DNA from: Triops longicaudatus
Taxonomy: Eukaryota; Arthropoda; Branchiopoda; Notostraca; Triopsidae
Reading direction: 5' to 3'
Assembly: GCA_022885665.1 (NCBI GenBank)
Contig: JAGQDJ010000170.1
Coordinates: 46,722-110,721, forward strand
Length of the DNA stretch: 64,000 bases
Positions within the stretch are counted from its first letter, which is position 1. Each line of letters begins with the position of its first letter. The notes beneath the pieces were generated by a model that made no database searches, was not told the DNA's origin, and was given only the letters and a program-made list of their open reading frames with translations. The position numbers and the translations under genes are program-made. Shown here in pieces: positions 11,001 to 23,091 of this stretch.

Positions 11001-14000
11001 GGAAAAGATAAGAAGAAAAAGTCTCCTAATATGTAACTATTGTCAGAAATAAATAAAAGTGAAATACAGCTTGCTTTCCCCATAAGTCAGGAGGTTAAAA
11101 TGAACGTCCACACACGATGTCTTTTTCTGTATGTTTTTCAACAAAGGGTAAGAAGTTCAAATTTTTTTTTTTTGTATTTGGATAGGTTTAATTTGTTTGA
11201 GTACGTGGAATTGGTATCAGTGAGCGTCGAGCTATTTTCAACTGTGTTCATTTTGAGTCACAACAATGGATTTCTTTGCCCGAACAAGTGCAGGGTTTGG
11301 AAACCTCGATATCTATGAGCAGGCCAGAGTAAACACTAACTTTGGCCACGAACTCAAGAGTGAAAAACGCATAGGCATCCTTCGAGGAAAAGAATGTCAA
11401 GTTATCTGACCTAAAATAGGCTTTCCCAGTCTTGACCAAACACGATTACATTAGTAATCGTATCGTATAGTAATCGAAAAAAAAAAGAACTTAACTGCAC
11501 ATGAGTTCAAGTTCTGTGTTGTTGTTCTTAATTTTCTTCCCATAAGCTGATTTTTTTTCCGTTATTTTAGGAGTTACCAATTTACGGTTTAATATTTTCG
11601 TAGAGCTTGAGTGGACACACAACTGCCGTTTCCGTAGTTCGTTTTTCACCCTCGGAGGAATTGGTAGCGGCTGGAGCAGGCTCTGGGGCGGTGAAAGTGT
11701 GGGACTTGGAAGCTTCCCGTTTGGTGCGAACCTTAACAGGGCATCGAGGAACAGCGTCGGCAGCAGATTTCCATCCTTATGGCGACTTTCTTGCCACCGG
11801 GTCCGCTGATTCTTCCATCAAACTTTGGGATGTCCGACGCAAGGGGTGTATTTTTACCTACTCGGGACATACCGGGGGCGGAGTCACGGGGTTACGGTTT
11901 TCCCCCGATGGTCAGTGGGTGGCCTCAGCAGGTGAGGATGCATTGGTTAAAGTCTGGGATCTCCGAGCCGGCCGCCTGCTTTCCCAACTTAGCGGACATT
12001 CCGGACCCGTCACTGATTTGGAATTCCATCCGCACGAATTCCTCCTTGCCTCAGGAGGACAAGATCGACGAGTACTTTTTTGGGATTTGGAAACATTCTC
12101 GATGGTGTCATCCTCCGAGCCTGAGGATATTACTACACCACTTAGGTAACGCAAGCTTTTATTCCGTGTATGATAAAAAGAGGAAAAGAATTATGTGTTA
12201 CACAATGCTTGCGTTTGGTTGCGCAGGGTTGTTTTGTTCCATCCTGAAGGTACGTGCTTATTCAGCGCTGGCAGCGAAGGATTACGAGTATGGGGATGGG
12301 AGCCGTGCACGCCCCAAGATTCTGTACCCATTCCTTGGGGGAAAATGCAAGATATGGCTACGACGAACATGCAACTGGTAAATAATCTAGCCAGATTTTG
12401 TAAACAAGTTAACACACAAGGAGACGAAAGAAAAAGATGAATGAAAACTTCACAAAGAGTTTTGGTTAAATTTTTTAATGCGCCGTGATACGTTCTGTTG
12501 ATTCAAATCGTTGCGATATACAATCTTCCGTTTGTTAACGGCGTTAGTTGACATGATCGTCCGATGAAAAGCAGTAAAACAAAACTCAGTGGATAAAAAA
12601 AATCACACATTAGAATTTTTATAAGTAAATTGTGTCTTTCGTAGATTGGAGTGGCATCTCATCTGGGCTCTGTGCATGTATACGTCGTGGATTTGAAGAA
12701 AGTTCGACCCTTAGGGCAACCGCCAATAACGTTACCCAGCGCTTCTACTTCAAGCAGTAATACGGACCTTGGTTCAATGCCTTTTAGACATAACCAACCT
12801 GCTCGGAAGAGTTTTAACAAAGAAAGACCGCCTCAGCACCATCGGCAGGAATTGGCGAGGTTAAAACAGAACTCGACGCCCATGACAGAGGAGGAATCCA
12901 GTACCTCGAGTAGTGATAGAGAGGACGAAAACGAAAGCTTTCCCGGTGGAGTACCTGATATTCACGAGTACCGAGCTGCGTTTTTAACCAAGCGACGTGA
13001 ATGTAAATAAGTTATACAAATTGTTCTTGTGGCCAGTTGTAAATTGTTTATTTAGTTTATAGTTTACTTGCTAAGCGATCTAATAAGTTTGATACAAAGC
13101 ATCAGTAATAATTGGTGCTTATAAAAGTGTCTCTCGAAAAATTAAATGTGTTTACTTACCGCATCTTTGCCCTTTAGTGAGCCGAACACCTCCTCCTTTA
13201 CAAACTCCGTCTCCTACTATACAAGGGTACAAGGATATGCATGGTAATGGACAAACTTCTTGAGAATTCGTGTCGTAATTTTTTGTAAATCTAGAAAATA
13301 AAGTAAAGAAAATGGCTCCACCGCCTCCAGACGTATTACCAGCTCCGCCACCAATGCGGCCGTCCCCAACTTCATCCCCCTCCCCGCCCCATGACCAAGC
13401 ACCAAGAGTGTTTCCCTTACCTCCTAGATCCAGTACTAATAGCTTTTCAACGCGGCCACCGTTGCCAGGCAGAGAAAGACGCGCGTCCCAATCCGAAAAT
13501 AGCGTTAGTCGGCCTGACCTCATGCCGCCGAGCTCGGTAGTTACTAACTCGGGTGGTACTTTACCCCGTGGGCGGTCCTTACAAAGAAAAAGAGAAGCTC
13601 CACCTGACGCTGCCTTCCGAAAGGATTCCGTTAAAGAAATCTTGCAACCTTCGCTCTCTTCCTTGTCTGATACAGAAAACTCTGCTCGGTAAGTTTGAAG
13701 CAGAGAAATTGGCTACCAAAACTAAGACTTTAAGTGGAATTTTAATTCTCCAACAGGTCTGGTGCCATTCGCCATAGCCCTTCGGAGCCCTCTTTAGCTC
13801 GACGCGCCGCATCCCAGACAAGGTCGTCGTCTTTGTCGCGGCCAGCTCCTTGCCCCTCCCCTTCGTCTCGTCCAGATGTGGCAGGGATTCCTGTACACTT
13901 GGTTTTAAGTCAGCAGCAACAATTACAAATGCAGACTCAAGCTTTTTCCAAACCTGCGCTACCTGTTTTATCCCCGCCCAACCCCTACGAAGAGCCGTCA

Positions 14001-15185
14001 CCTATTCCGGCACCTCGGAATATACCTTACACCCCTGCGTTTAGCGAACGGCCAACCGCAGTCGATCCTAACCAGTTTTTGAACGTAAGGACTTTCGGAA
14101 ACTTGCAATACGTGTTTTATAGTTTCTTTATGGTATGTGTAGAGAAAGCCACCTATGTCGATGGGATTGGGAGTTACCATGAGTCAACTGGATGGAATGA
14201 ACGGTTCATTGGAGATGGAAGAAGCGGAAGCTATCCATATGTTGAGTCAGGGCCATGTGGCCATGCTAACGGTGCTTTCAAATCGTCACCGGGCCTTGCA
14301 GGTCGTTTATAATTTGTGGGTGCACCGAGACGCCAAAGTAGCCGTCGAAACGGCGGTCGAAATGGGGGACTCAGCTGTCGTACTTGATATGCTCAGTGTC
14401 ATTATTTTTAGACCGTAAGATTAAAAAATCCCTTTATTTAACTCATTACGTTTTGTATAATTTTGAAACATTTTAATGTATTTCTGTCGCAGGCATCTTT
14501 GGAGTTTAGATTTATGTAGCTTGCTACTGCCTTCCATTGCGGAAATGTTACAGAGCGAGTTCGAAGCTTACGTCCATGTAGCAGCCAATGCGCTGCGTCT
14601 TGTGATTAAGAACTTTGCAACAGTTATTAAAACAAATATTCAAGCGCCACTTACTTCAGTCGGGGTAGACATTTCACGAGAAGATAGGTAAGAATAGTTG
14701 CGTTAATTTGTATAGAGAATAAAAACGCTTTCCAATAAGTTTCCGTGGTGTAGCGGTTATCACATCCGCCTAACACGCGGAAGGTCCCCGGTTCGATCCC
14801 GGGCGGAAACATGTTTTGTATCTCTGTTACTATCGTTTAATATTATTTTCGTTTGTGTCCTTTCGTTCTTTCTCTTTTACTTGTTTCGTAATTTACACAC
14901 ATTATGAAAGATTTGACGACCAAAGCTTGAGCTGATTTTTCTTATATACATTTTTCTTTATTTTTTTATTAGAAATTTGATTAGATTTTTTGATTAGAAA
15001 TTTTTTGATTTATTTTTTGATTAATCCGTTGGATGAATGGTTTCTTTTCTAGGTACAATAAGTGCATGGCGTGTTATAGTCATTTGGTGCCCATACGTGC
15101 CTTTGTGCTAAAGCGGCAAGCAATTGCGGGGAAACTTGGACATACCTTTCGGGAGCTTCATATACTACTACAGGCCTTGGATTGA
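8047..15185 (+). CDS. KATNB1: katanin p80 WD40 subunit B1
   Basis: Join: 8047-8077, 8841-8971, 11604-12145, 12227-12377, 12645-13002, 13178-13243, 13295-13688, 13757-14084, 14143-14414, 14493-14687, 15053-15185; 866 residues, against about 655 in human. This is the targeting and regulatory subunit of the microtubule-severing katanin complex. Residues 1 to about 300 form the WD40 propeller; readable repeats end in Val-Asn-Leu-Trp, Val-Lys-Val-Trp-Asp-Leu, Ile-Lys-Leu-Trp-Asp-Val and similar. Residues of about 330-667 are a Pro/Ser-rich linker that explains the extra length. Residues 668-866 are the con80 domain that binds p60, with DLCSLLLPSI, VGVDISRED and the end FRELHILLQALD. Introns 1 and 2 (763 and 2632 bp) contain nothing I recognise; intron 10 holds a tRNA gene. 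The short exon 13178-13243 is the least certain: an earlier donor would break the frame. Confidence 0.9.
14739..14811 (+). tRNA. tRNA-Val (anticodon AAC)
   Basis: A 73-nt cloverleaf. The acceptor stem GTTTCCG pairs with CGGAAAC. A B box (GGTTCGATCC) sits in the T arm, and the anticodon stem TCCGC/GCGGA encloses loop CTAACAC with anticodon AAC at 14772-14774, so it reads Val codons. A pol III terminator TTTT follows at 14814-14817. It lies in the last intron of KATNB1 (14688-15052) in the same orientation, and no tRNA intron is present. Confidence 0.96.
14961..15024 (+). repeat. imperfect tandem repeat of a TTTTTTGATTAGAAA unit
   Basis: Near the end of KATNB1 intron 10, the string GATTAGA/GATTAGAAA recurs between T runs, with later copies decaying to GATTTA and GATTAAT. 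It lies just upstream of the exon 11 acceptor and may overlap the branch-point region. It looks like low-complexity slippage. Confidence 0.5.
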
Positions 15186-16759
15186 GAACGATGCGATAGT
15201 AGGAGAAAAAATGTTTCTTATGGTTCATAGTGTTCCCCCAGCACTTGTTTCTACGCACGACTTCATCGTTGGTGTCTAGTGCAAATCCGTCCAAGGGGCC
15301 TTCTTTGGAACTTGAAACAAACTTAAATCGCCTTTCATAAAATGGAAAAAGAATAATTGATTCTTTTTCTAAGTTAAAAATATTGTTGTAAACAAAGCCA
15401 TAAAGAAACTGTAACAAAAAAATAATGAAAAGGTTAGAAAATAATGCACTGGCAAGTGTTGGACCTTAGGTGGACAATTTGGATCTCAATTTCTGCATAC
15501 CGTATCCAGCACGTTTTTAGATTTTTAGAACGATAATATAGTGCTACCAAGTGAAGGCAAATGTCGAATAACAATTTTATGCTAGAAAATTTGGCGTGGC
15601 ATGTTAGTTGTGTAGCTTAAAACAAAGGGGACATTTTCTAATCGTCGCAATGAGTTGTGTGTGACTCGTATTTATGGCTACGTCACTAATTTTGCAAGTG
15701 GCTAGTGGTTTTAATGTTATATCCAAAGTGTAATGTAATTCAAAAATGAATAACAGGTCGTTTAGCAAGGGACACTTGTAAATCTTTTTACTTCGTAGTA
15801 GGACTTACGCAATACGAACTGCTCTGTTCCAGACCCAATCTACATAATTGGTAACACGGGGAAAAACCGAATGAAGAAATGCAAGGGTAGTGGAGTGTTA
15901 TTATCACTGTAGGATGGTCAGTACTTTGTATTAATCCAAAGAAACAGTTGAATTTCTCGATTTACTTTTGTACTGTATATGTGCAATAGTGGTAAAAAAA
16001 TATCTGGAAAGAAGCCCAGTGCTCTGAGGTATGACCTTTCACAACGAGAAATGAGCGCAAAAGCCGAAGGTGGGGATTACACGGAATACTTGTACGTAAG
16101 CTCCCTGCCCGGATAGAGTTTTTCTGATTATTACTGCACACAAATTACAATACCTCATGCGCGTTACTTCGTCAGTTATTTTCTTACCTCAAAATAAGAA
16201 GACGAACTCCTTTCTCAAGACGCAAACATAGTGTAAGTCAAACGTATGCCTTTTGAGCAAATTTAGTTAGTTCTCTGGAAAGTCGAATGGTTGAAAAAAA
16301 AAAAGATACCATCAGTGGCAATTTTCCTTGAAAAGCAATCGTTTTCTTGTTTCCCGCTTTGTGCATTAAATATTGAGCTGGCCATCTAGCGGGCTTAACT
16401 CATGACGACTTTATCCTGAGAACGCCATTTGTTTATCTTGAGCGAGCTGGTTCTGTATGCTAAATAACTGAGGTTTTCTACTTTCTCCTTAAGAACGTAA
16501 AATTACGGCTAAATGACGACGGAATTTCTTAATTGGATGTTCCAGAAACTACAACTTTATTAAGGTAAGAAGTTTTCTACACGCGATCTGAAGAGCTTGT
16601 CTTCAGTACTATTGATTACTGATTGATAATTGAAGCCATGTAGTAATAGTGTTATGAATCGTTTTCATACATTCTATATAAATATGTACATATTTTTTAC
16701 ATTCCAGGTGCAGTCCGCTTGCTGCTGTAAATCTTGTACAGTAAAGAAGGCCTACGAAA
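15186..16759. other. intergenic, KATNB1 to PCGF3
   Basis: No supportable ORF or RNA gene. It must contain the KATNB1 3' end and the PCGF3 promoter. A pyrimidine-rich acceptor-like site ending in ATTCCAG near 16708, about 50 nt before the PCGF3 start codon, suggests an upstream untranslated exon for PCGF3. Confidence 0.5.
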
Positions 16760-17835
16760 ATGGAAAGGCGAATCAAACTAAAAAGTCTAAATAGTCATAT
16801 CACTTGCAAGATTTGCTCCGGGTATCTCATTGACGCTACTACCGTGACAGAATGTCTCCACACGTGTTAGTTCTTGAATTATGTACCCAATTTTATGCCA
16901 CGACGTTAATGTCTCCCTTTTCTAGTTTGCAAGAGTTGTTTAGTTAAGCATCTCGAAGAATCGAATACGTGTCCGGCATGCGATATTGTCATTCACCAAT
17001 CCCATCCTCTCCAGTATATAAGTTTTGATCGAACCATGCAAGACATCGTCTATAAACTTGTACCTAATCTGCAAGACGGTAATCATAAAGTTTGCGTTAC
17101 TCTTTAATTATATTCAGTAAATTTTTGTTCTTCAACATATTTTTACGTTGCATTTCACAGATGAAATCAAAAGAGAACGTGAATTCTACAGACAGCGTGG
17201 TTTACCTTGTCCAAAAGACGTAGCAGCAAATGCGGAAGACGGAGACAGCAAAAAAACTACAGAAGATACGCATAGCGAAACAGGAAACAATCGGTTTGAT
17301 GAACAAGTGCGTTAAAAATATTTCTATAGATTTGTTATTTCAGTAAATATGTTTTTCTGATGAGTGGTTAGTTGTCTATTTTTCCATCCATTCAAAAGTT
17401 TTACCGTGCTTCTAACAATTATGATTCATTTGTATATATATTACGTGAGTTATTTTTGCATAAGTTAATTTCGATAAGTCATTTTGATAGTCTATAATCT
17501 GTGAGCTCTTTAATTTCATACCTATTACATATGATATCTTTTGTTCCGTTTTATAGGTTACACTGTGTTTGGAAGCGTCTTGCCCAAATGTTATCCGAAG
17601 TCTCAAAAAGCGCTATTTGCGGTGTCCTGCTCAAGCTACAGTCACACACGTGAAGAAGTTCATCGCCCGTAAAGTGATGCCTACCATGGATGCATACAAG
17701 GATGTAGAAGTGTTGTGCAATGACGAATTGTTAGGCAAAGATCACACTCTCAAGTTTGTGCTGCTCACACGCTGGAGATTTAAGGATCCTCCCATTCGAC
17801 TAACCTATCGTCCTCGCCACGATATTCTGTCCTAA
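16760..17835 (+). CDS. PCGF3: Polycomb group RING finger protein, PCGF3 type
   Basis: Join: 16760-16865, 16926-17078, 17161-17306, 17557-17835; 227 residues. This is the RING partner of RING1/2 in a variant Polycomb repressive complex 1 that ubiquitinates histone H2A in the nucleus. The C3HC4 RING spans residues 16-54 with Cys16, Cys19, Cys32, His34, Cys37, Cys40, Cys51 and Cys54. The following segment (HQSHPLQYI, then DRTMQDIVYKLVP) and the C-terminal RAWUL domain (about 140-226, with GKDHTLKFV and TRWRF) are closer to PCGF3 and fly l(3)73Ah than to PCGF1, 2, 4 or 6. PCGF5 is the nearest alternative. The exon 1 donor is GTTAGT and the exon 3 donor GTGCGT, but both keep the reading frame. The middle part (Lys/Glu/Thr-rich, 120-137) is unconserved linker. 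Confidence 0.92.
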
Positions 17836-18139
17836 AGACTTTTATTTTGTTTCTTTCTATCGTACAAGTCCTGTGGGGTTAATTTTTTATGACGTGATAA
17901 CAGTTTATACCGTATTTTTATAACTTTTATAGCCATAATGATTCTTGCCCAATATTGTATTGGATCGTACTTTGTGTACGGGAAATGCACAGTTTGTTTT
18001 TCGTCTCCACATAAAAACTTTGTATTTTTGCGGTTTCTGCAATTTCCGAGCAGTTTTCCGTTCCACAGTTTCCGGAATGCTGGTCTTAAGTTTTTGAGAG
18101 GATGTAAGGAGCCTGTTGTTGTTGAAAACTTGTTCGACG

Positions 18140-19909
18140 ATGCACGTCTTTCAGTTTCTGCTGGTCGTCACGATCTTCCTTGCAGGTAAGTGCTACAAAT
18201 CCTGTATTCATAACTTACCTCCATTTGCTATCAGTGAATTCATAATTAAAAATAATTAGACTCTTTTACATTACTTTTCTTTTCTTAATATATAACCGAC
18301 GGAAGCTCATGCCTGCTGTCGGATCTTTTACATTTTTTAAAGAAATACAATGTAGTTTAGCTATATTTACAACAAAAACCAACTGGTGCTACACTTTATG
18401 GAACGGGAAAAAATCTGACAATTCTAGCGAATTAAATATCTAATATAGTACTAATAATGTCCAGTTAGATCCAAACATTGACAATGGAAATGTGGTATGT
18501 AAGAATGGTTGACGTTGTGTATCGTAAACACTACGTTTTCAAGATCCATGATACGAATTAAATTGAAATACTTATGCTTTTTTTTCGCAAATTGCAATAT
18601 GGTAGTGTCAAGCGCTCCGCAGAACGATCACTACGACACTATTGTCGATACTAGTGATGGGACCCCCGAGCCACCCAAAGAGTACTACGACCCCGAAGCA
18701 GACCCCGAATGGATGAAAAATTTTGGTGAGATATTTGGAAGTGACGGTCGCTTGTATAACTACAGACCAGATGCCTCAGACTTCGGCGAGTCAGATCTCA
18801 GTGATTCAGACTTCGTTGAATCCGATCTTGGTGACGCTGACCTCGACGACGACGACGACATCGGAGAGTCCGACCTTGAAAGCAGGATTTATATCCAGAA
18901 AAACTATCCCTGGTATGATAGCTACGACAGATACGGACGGGCTGTAACCAATCCGTGGCTTTGTCCCGTGCCGTCCTCCGACTCGTAAGAATAAATCTCT
19001 CCATTTCCTCGTGTACAGTCTCATTTTCCCGTTTAACTGTGCTAATAAACTCCTTTCTAGAGCGAAGAAAGGTGGAGAAATAATCAGGAGTCTAGCGATG
19101 AGTAAGATCTTCCCGCAGCGAAAAAGTCTGACCGAAAGTGAGGCTTCTGACGTGGCTGCATACATAAGAAAAGTTGATGCTAAAGTATTGTGTCCCCAGG
19201 CGACGGGAGCCAAGATGGTTGTACCCGTCGCAGGTCGGGATTCTTGCTTTGTCAACTGCGCGCAGGTAAATTTAAGTTTTTAAACTACGTTATAAGTCTT
19301 AAGATTTTAAACTACATTCACCCAAAAGAAAATCTTCTTGTTGGCTACGTACCAAAACATTTCTGAGGTCACAAATGTTTCCATTTTGGGTCCATTTTGG
19401 GTCAGCAAACGTCATAAGCTGTCGCACAAGTCCTTTTCTTCCGACATGGTTACATGTTTGTTACATTATAGAAATTTTGAATGCACAATTAATGTTATGC
19501 TCAGATACTTTCTGCTGAATACTTGAATTTACGGAAGTTTCACAGTTTAAAAAATTTCCGATAGGCACCCAGAACTGTTACCGTGGAACGTTGCTTGGAT
19601 GGTACGGTCTTCAAACCAAGTGGTATTAACTTGTTTTCAGTTACTTTGGAGAAGTCTTCCATCATTTTTAAAGGTAGGCAGGATTTAATAGTTACTATGA
19701 AAAATAACCTTTTTTTTATCGGAAAAGCTCCCAAAGGTGAGTGCGTCAGGAAGCTACCACCGAGTCCGGTACAGCAAGCACAACCTGCGCAACGGAAGGA
19801 GTTCATCCAGAAAAATTTGCAACGCCCCAGATACGAAAAAAGAGGCAAGCCGTTCTGGGAGCCGGAATGGCTTGATTACCGTAATGAAGATTTCTCCGAC
19901 CTAATCTAA
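18140..19909 (+). CDS. cbmA: secreted acidic protein, divergent chitin-binding-like domain
   Basis: Join: 18140-18185, 18606-18984, 19061-19265, 19565-19673, 19728-19909; 306 residues. A signal peptide (residues 1 to about 19) is followed by an extremely acidic region built on a Ser-Asp-Phe/Leu-x-Glu-Ser-Asp-Leu pattern (roughly 80-110, with a run of five Asp). Near the end of exon 2 is NPWLCP, the counterpart of the DPYxxCR motif in cbmB, D and E. The C-terminal half has the six-cysteine frame of the cluster's first domain (Cys-Pro, CFVNC, RCLDGTVF, GECV) but without the extra Cys of CGCY. There is no standard CBM14 domain. Splice phases 1, 2 and 0 match cbmB, D and E. The 54-bp last intron (19674-19727) contains no stop, so it may be exon, or retained. 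The family assignment rests on synteny and exon structure more than sequence. Confidence 0.7.
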
Positions 19910-20231
19910 TAAGTGTTCGTGAAACCCGACCCTATTCAAACTTTTTTTTTGCATCTTTTCTGTAGCTTATATCTTCGCCGATAGAAAAGTATCCCAACCA
20001 TTTGCGAGTATAAGAATTACAACTTTGTTTTTACTGCAAAGCTTTCGTTGGTATTTTTATCGCAGGTTGTGTGGTTTTCTTGGCATATCTTATGGTTTGT
20101 TAGTTTCCTGTTTGAAAAGGAAATAATTCTCTTTTAGAGTATATCTGTAACAGAAAGAACAGAGCAGTGGGAATGGAAAAGACCGAGGCTTAGTCTTTAG
20201 TTGAACTTCGAGAACACAAACTCGAAATAAC

Positions 20232-21550
20232 ATGAATTCACTCTTGTTAGCTTTGGTTTGCGTTCTAATTAGTAAGTGTCCTGCATTTTTCTGACATTTT
20301 AATTTTCTTTCGATCTTTCGCTCGAGAGACTGATTTAAAAATGTACATCTGTTCTAATTTGTTGGATTTTGTTGTAGTTTATTTTTATTTTTACACACCA
20401 AATTTTTGCGTTGTAATACAACAACTAGGCTTTTCGGTTGGGAAAACTCTGCCTCGAAAGGGAGTTGTGTATTCGTACGAACCTATTGAAGATGTACCCG
20501 ATACGTTTGAAAACGAAATGGCTGCGGATGAAGAAGTCGCCGATCGAAGTTTCGAGAGCATGAGCCCGGCATATGACGAGGCTGGACAATTCGACAGTTC
20601 AGAAGAGCAGGAGTCATATATTCGTTACGACAGAGTGTGGAGGGACAACTCCCAAGATGGGTTACGACTTTCGGAACGTGATAAAACCAGAAGAACTAAT
20701 GTGGGCGACCCTTACTTTAACTGTCGTATGCATTCATCGTACGTTCACTTTTTTTACAATTCAGCTCGTACTTGCTACGGTTATAAAACTCTTGCATTCG
20801 TTTGTGAGCTGAACTGGCTATAATTTTCGTTCTGTAATTTTATTTGATGTAGGCTATTATTATTTCACAATGTTTTTATTTCATAATTTAAGAGCTCACT
20901 TATTTGTTGGATTGAAAAAAATCTAACGCTTTTTCTAATGCAGACGCCAAGACGACGGTGTAGAAGGCATTGCTCCCGTACAAGGGGTAGGAGATCCTTG
21001 CGATTCAGAATTTAAAATTCTCCCTCTAGAGACATCCTGCGGCTGTTACATGACATGCTTTAATGTGAGTTTTTAAATAACGAAACATATTTTTGCAAAA
21101 TGTACATTCATTTTCTTACTTACAATTTTGGCGGGCCCTGTCTAGGGTTATCGCCAAGTACTAGGGTGCTCGGACGGTTACTTGTTCGATCGAGTAAGCT
21201 TATCGTGCAAACCAGCGAACGAGGTAAACAATTGTGGTAGTAGCAGTCCAGGATCCATATTGAACCCTGTGGTTACCTCTCCACCTAAAACCCCAGCTCG
21301 CACGCCCCTGATTGTATATCCCTCGTATCCTGACGTGACACAAGAGAGGTTGCGTTGTCGGGCACCTTTTGGCCTGCATCCTCATCCTTTTGACTGTCGT
21401 CTGTTTCTTAACTGCGATCAGGGGATTCCGCATGTACAACGTTGCGGAAGGGGTACCGTGTTTTCAAAAAGGAATCTCGTGTGCGTTTACCCTAATCAAG
21501 AAGATTGTGGCTATCAAGATCAATCGGGCTACAACCATATTCCACTATGA
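20232..21550 (+). CDS. cbmB: secreted protein, divergent domain plus CBM14
   Basis: Join: 20232-20271, 20429-20738, 20944-21064, 21146-21550; 291 residues. A signal peptide (about 1-18) precedes an acidic region with Glu/Asp-rich stretches. Exon 2 ends with GDPYFNCRM. The divergent domain spans Cys136 to Cys187 and contains SCGCYMTC and GCSDGYLFD, then CKPANEV. After a Thr/Pro-rich linker comes one ordinary CBM14 (peritrophin-A) domain, residues 228-278, with FGLHPHPFDCRLFLNC and GRGTVF. Such domains bind chitin in cuticle or peritrophic matrix; chitin binding here is inferred. Intron phases are 1, 2, 0, as in cbmD and cbmE. Confidence 0.83.
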
Positions 21551-22567
21551 ACGGAATTCTATAGACTGTTGCGTTTGTCAGTAGCTTTGGCTTCTAATGT
21601 TATGGCACATGTATCGTTATTCAGCAAGGCTGCGAATGTTACTTGACGGGCCAGGTACCGGTCACACGAAATACACTTGAAGAACGACTAGATTTTCCTT
21701 TGCGAAATATCAAACTAGCGAAACTATTTCTTTGTGAGTTCCGTGCTGGAAATCATTACTTTGCACCACTGGTTTGTATAAAGCGATCTTGGTTTGCTTT
21801 TTAAAGTTCTTGGATGTCAAAATTGTAAGTCCTCTGCAACGAGGAAATTTGGCTTCTTACAAGTAGTTTTTAGGGAGAGAGGGAGGTAAACCACGTACAA
21901 GTTAAGCTCTACTTTCGAAATTTGACTAAAATGCTTTCCGATTTTTTCACTCCGTGCCCTACTGTCCTTTTTACTACATGACGTTTCACTGATTTTCGCT
22001 TCGTCTTCCCGTGCGTCTACCCAACGTCAGGGGATTAACTAAGCTAGCTCCTTGAACCAGGCGTAAAAGTTGCTAATTGTTCTGAGAAGCTACCAGGGCT
22101 AAACTTGGCTTTGGTGCACAGCGACGAATGGCAAACGAGATAATTACCCGTTCGTGGATTTGTGACGACAAAGCCTTCTTTACATTTCGGAAAGCGAGCC
22201 AGCAGCAAAGAGCTCTTTCTGTAAGTCAACTTGTGAAGTCAGATAGAAGATTTACAAAAGTGCTTGATCGTTAAATCTAAGTGTTAAAAGGAGGCTTTAT
22301 TGCTAAATCTCAAACGTTGATCCTAGGTAATCAAGTGCATTCTGTGGGGAAGCTTCCCGCTTTTAATTAAATGCGGGGATTCCGTTGAAACTAATGGTTA
22401 ATGAAAATCTCTAACTCTGTGGTCTCTTTGTTTCTTCCGTGAAAAGGAAAAGATATATCGAATTTGAGTGTAGTATAAGAAAGATCGGAACTTTCAAGCT
22501 TTCTGCAAGTCCTAACTCGAACGGTAACTGGTCCGAGACATTCTTGGGTTGACGGAAGGCCGAAGCC
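21551..22567. other. intergenic, cbmB to cbmC
   Basis: No supportable ORF. It holds the cbmB 3' end and the cbmC promoter, including a TATA-like TATAAG at 22474-22479 about 90 nt before the cbmC start codon. Confidence 0.5.
22474..22479 (+). promoter_or_regulatory. possible TATA box of cbmC
   Basis: TATAAG lies 94 nt upstream of the cbmC ATG, nearly the same distance as the clearer TATATAA of cbmD. AT-rich sequence makes chance matches common. Confidence 0.35.
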
Positions 22568-23091
22568 ATGAGGTGGTGTTTGCTGATCGTCGCGGGATTC
22601 GTTTTGGGTACGGTCATTGCATGAGAGAATCCCACAGTTTGTCTAGTCCGCAGCATTGGATTACGAAGGATAGTCCGTATATTTTTCGTTACAAGGATAA
22701 GGAATATTCTTTTTCTTTTTCACAGTTTATCATCTGAACTTCTCGATTGGAGGAACTTTGCCCTGGCAAGAAGATTATCCGCTCGATGATGAAAGTATTT
22801 CAAACAGACTGAAGAGAGCTTTGCAACTATATCAACAACTTGCTAGGTTACGAGGAGAACAGTAATGGATTACCAGTTGGTTACGATGAGAATCTTCTTC
22901 CTGGTCGAGGGTACGTAGGTCTTGGTGGAATTTATTGCCCTGCACCGAATGGCCTGTTCCCTCATCCGTACGATTGTCGCTGGTTCCTCAACTGCGATCG
23001 CGGAACTCCACATGAACAACAATGCGGACATGGAACAGTATTTTCTAAAAGATATCTTGTCTGCGTTCATTTTAACCGAGAAGATTGTTAA
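22568..23091 (+). CDS. cbmC: small secreted single-CBM14 protein
   Basis: Join: 22568-22607, 22726-22794, 22847-23091; 117 residues. The signal peptide is in residues 1 to about 23. A short acidic/Gly-rich spacer leads directly into one CBM14 domain (Cys67 to Cys117), and the protein ends on the last cysteine of that domain. Key motifs are GLFPHPYDCRWFLNC and GHGTVFSKR. Without splicing, the spacer and the domain are in different frames; the 52-bp intron 22795-22846 (GTATTT to CTTGCTAG) restores the frame and matches the very short introns of neighbours. It lacks the DPYxxCR and CGCY exons of its paralogues, so it is a reduced member of the cluster. A frameshifted pseudogene is the alternative, but less likely. 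Confidence 0.75.

Noticed and set aside
13152..13523. Gly-rich minus-strand frame
   Set aside because: Mirror of the proline-rich KATNB1 linker exons.
19378..19405. Direct duplication of CCATTTTGGGT in a cbmA intron
   Set aside because: A single short slippage-type duplication without other structure.
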